Source: Planctomycetota bacterium (GTDB taxonomy: Bacteria; Planctomycetota; Phycisphaerae; Sedimentisphaerales; Anaerobacaceae). From it: 5,186 nucleotides of DNA. Position numbers and translations under genes: made by a program. Shown in pieces: positions 5,183 through 5,186 of the stretch; the stretch's first letter is position 1, and every line of letters begins with the position of its first letter. Below the pieces are notes generated by a model. That model did no database searches and had not been told where the DNA came from. It saw only the letters and a list, made by a program, of their open reading frames with translations. The stretch covers positions 1 to 5,186 of the forward strand of contig JADFHU010000466.1 of the NCBI GenBank assembly GCA_022567055.1, in the 5' to 3' direction.

Positions 5183-5186
5183 TTAG

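Overview
The window looks like chromosomal DNA from an uncultivated, moderately GC-rich bacterium of environmental type. Three things suggest Planctomycetota or a similar lineage: a multi-domain DUF1573 protein, a large polytopic membrane protein of the kind common in planctomycete-like genomes, and dispersed intergenic repeats built on the 'CACAGAG' unit. This placement is inference; there is no rRNA or marker gene here. No tRNA, CRISPR array, transposase or plasmid gene was seen.

Layout. Four genes run left to right, and one runs toward them from the right edge. (1) Positions 2-1573 hold the C-terminal part of a polytopic membrane protein with a large soluble C-terminal region; its N-terminus lies outside the window. 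(2) Positions 1673-1903 encode a tiny exported peptide. After its predicted signal peptide it has 46 residues with eight cysteines, about ten acidic residues and no Lys, Arg or His. (3) Positions 1995-2939 encode an unrecognised 314-residue protein with an N-terminal membrane anchor. Its gene follows a strong intergenic hairpin of 22 pairs. (4) Positions 3132-4163 encode a membrane-anchored DUF1573-type beta-sandwich protein in which the family's usual CGC-type cysteine motif reads CCG. (5) On the minus strand, 4433-5056 encodes a protein whose coding-like sequence continues 42 codons upstream of its only usable start and meets a stop at the window edge, so the gene may be broken or mis-started.

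The most notable non-coding structure is a pair of inverted, related repeats of about 80 bp, at 2941-3019 and 4303-4382. They bracket the DUF1573 gene, and each lies just downstream of the stop codon of a gene reading into it. Both carry a palindromic hairpin with a three-base loop and then run into 'ACAGAGAA' repeat sequence. The left copy continues into a second long inverted repeat; the right copy switches to a different GC-rich repeat, so each is a composite.

How the genes might work together. The products of genes 2, 3 and 4 are all predicted to act at or beyond the cytoplasmic membrane, with gene 1 polytopic in the membrane. Genes 1 to 3 are co-directional with gaps of about 90-100 bases and could be co-transcribed. 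A cell-surface or periplasmic role for the group is reasonable, but no catalytic function can be assigned to any of them from this sequence alone.
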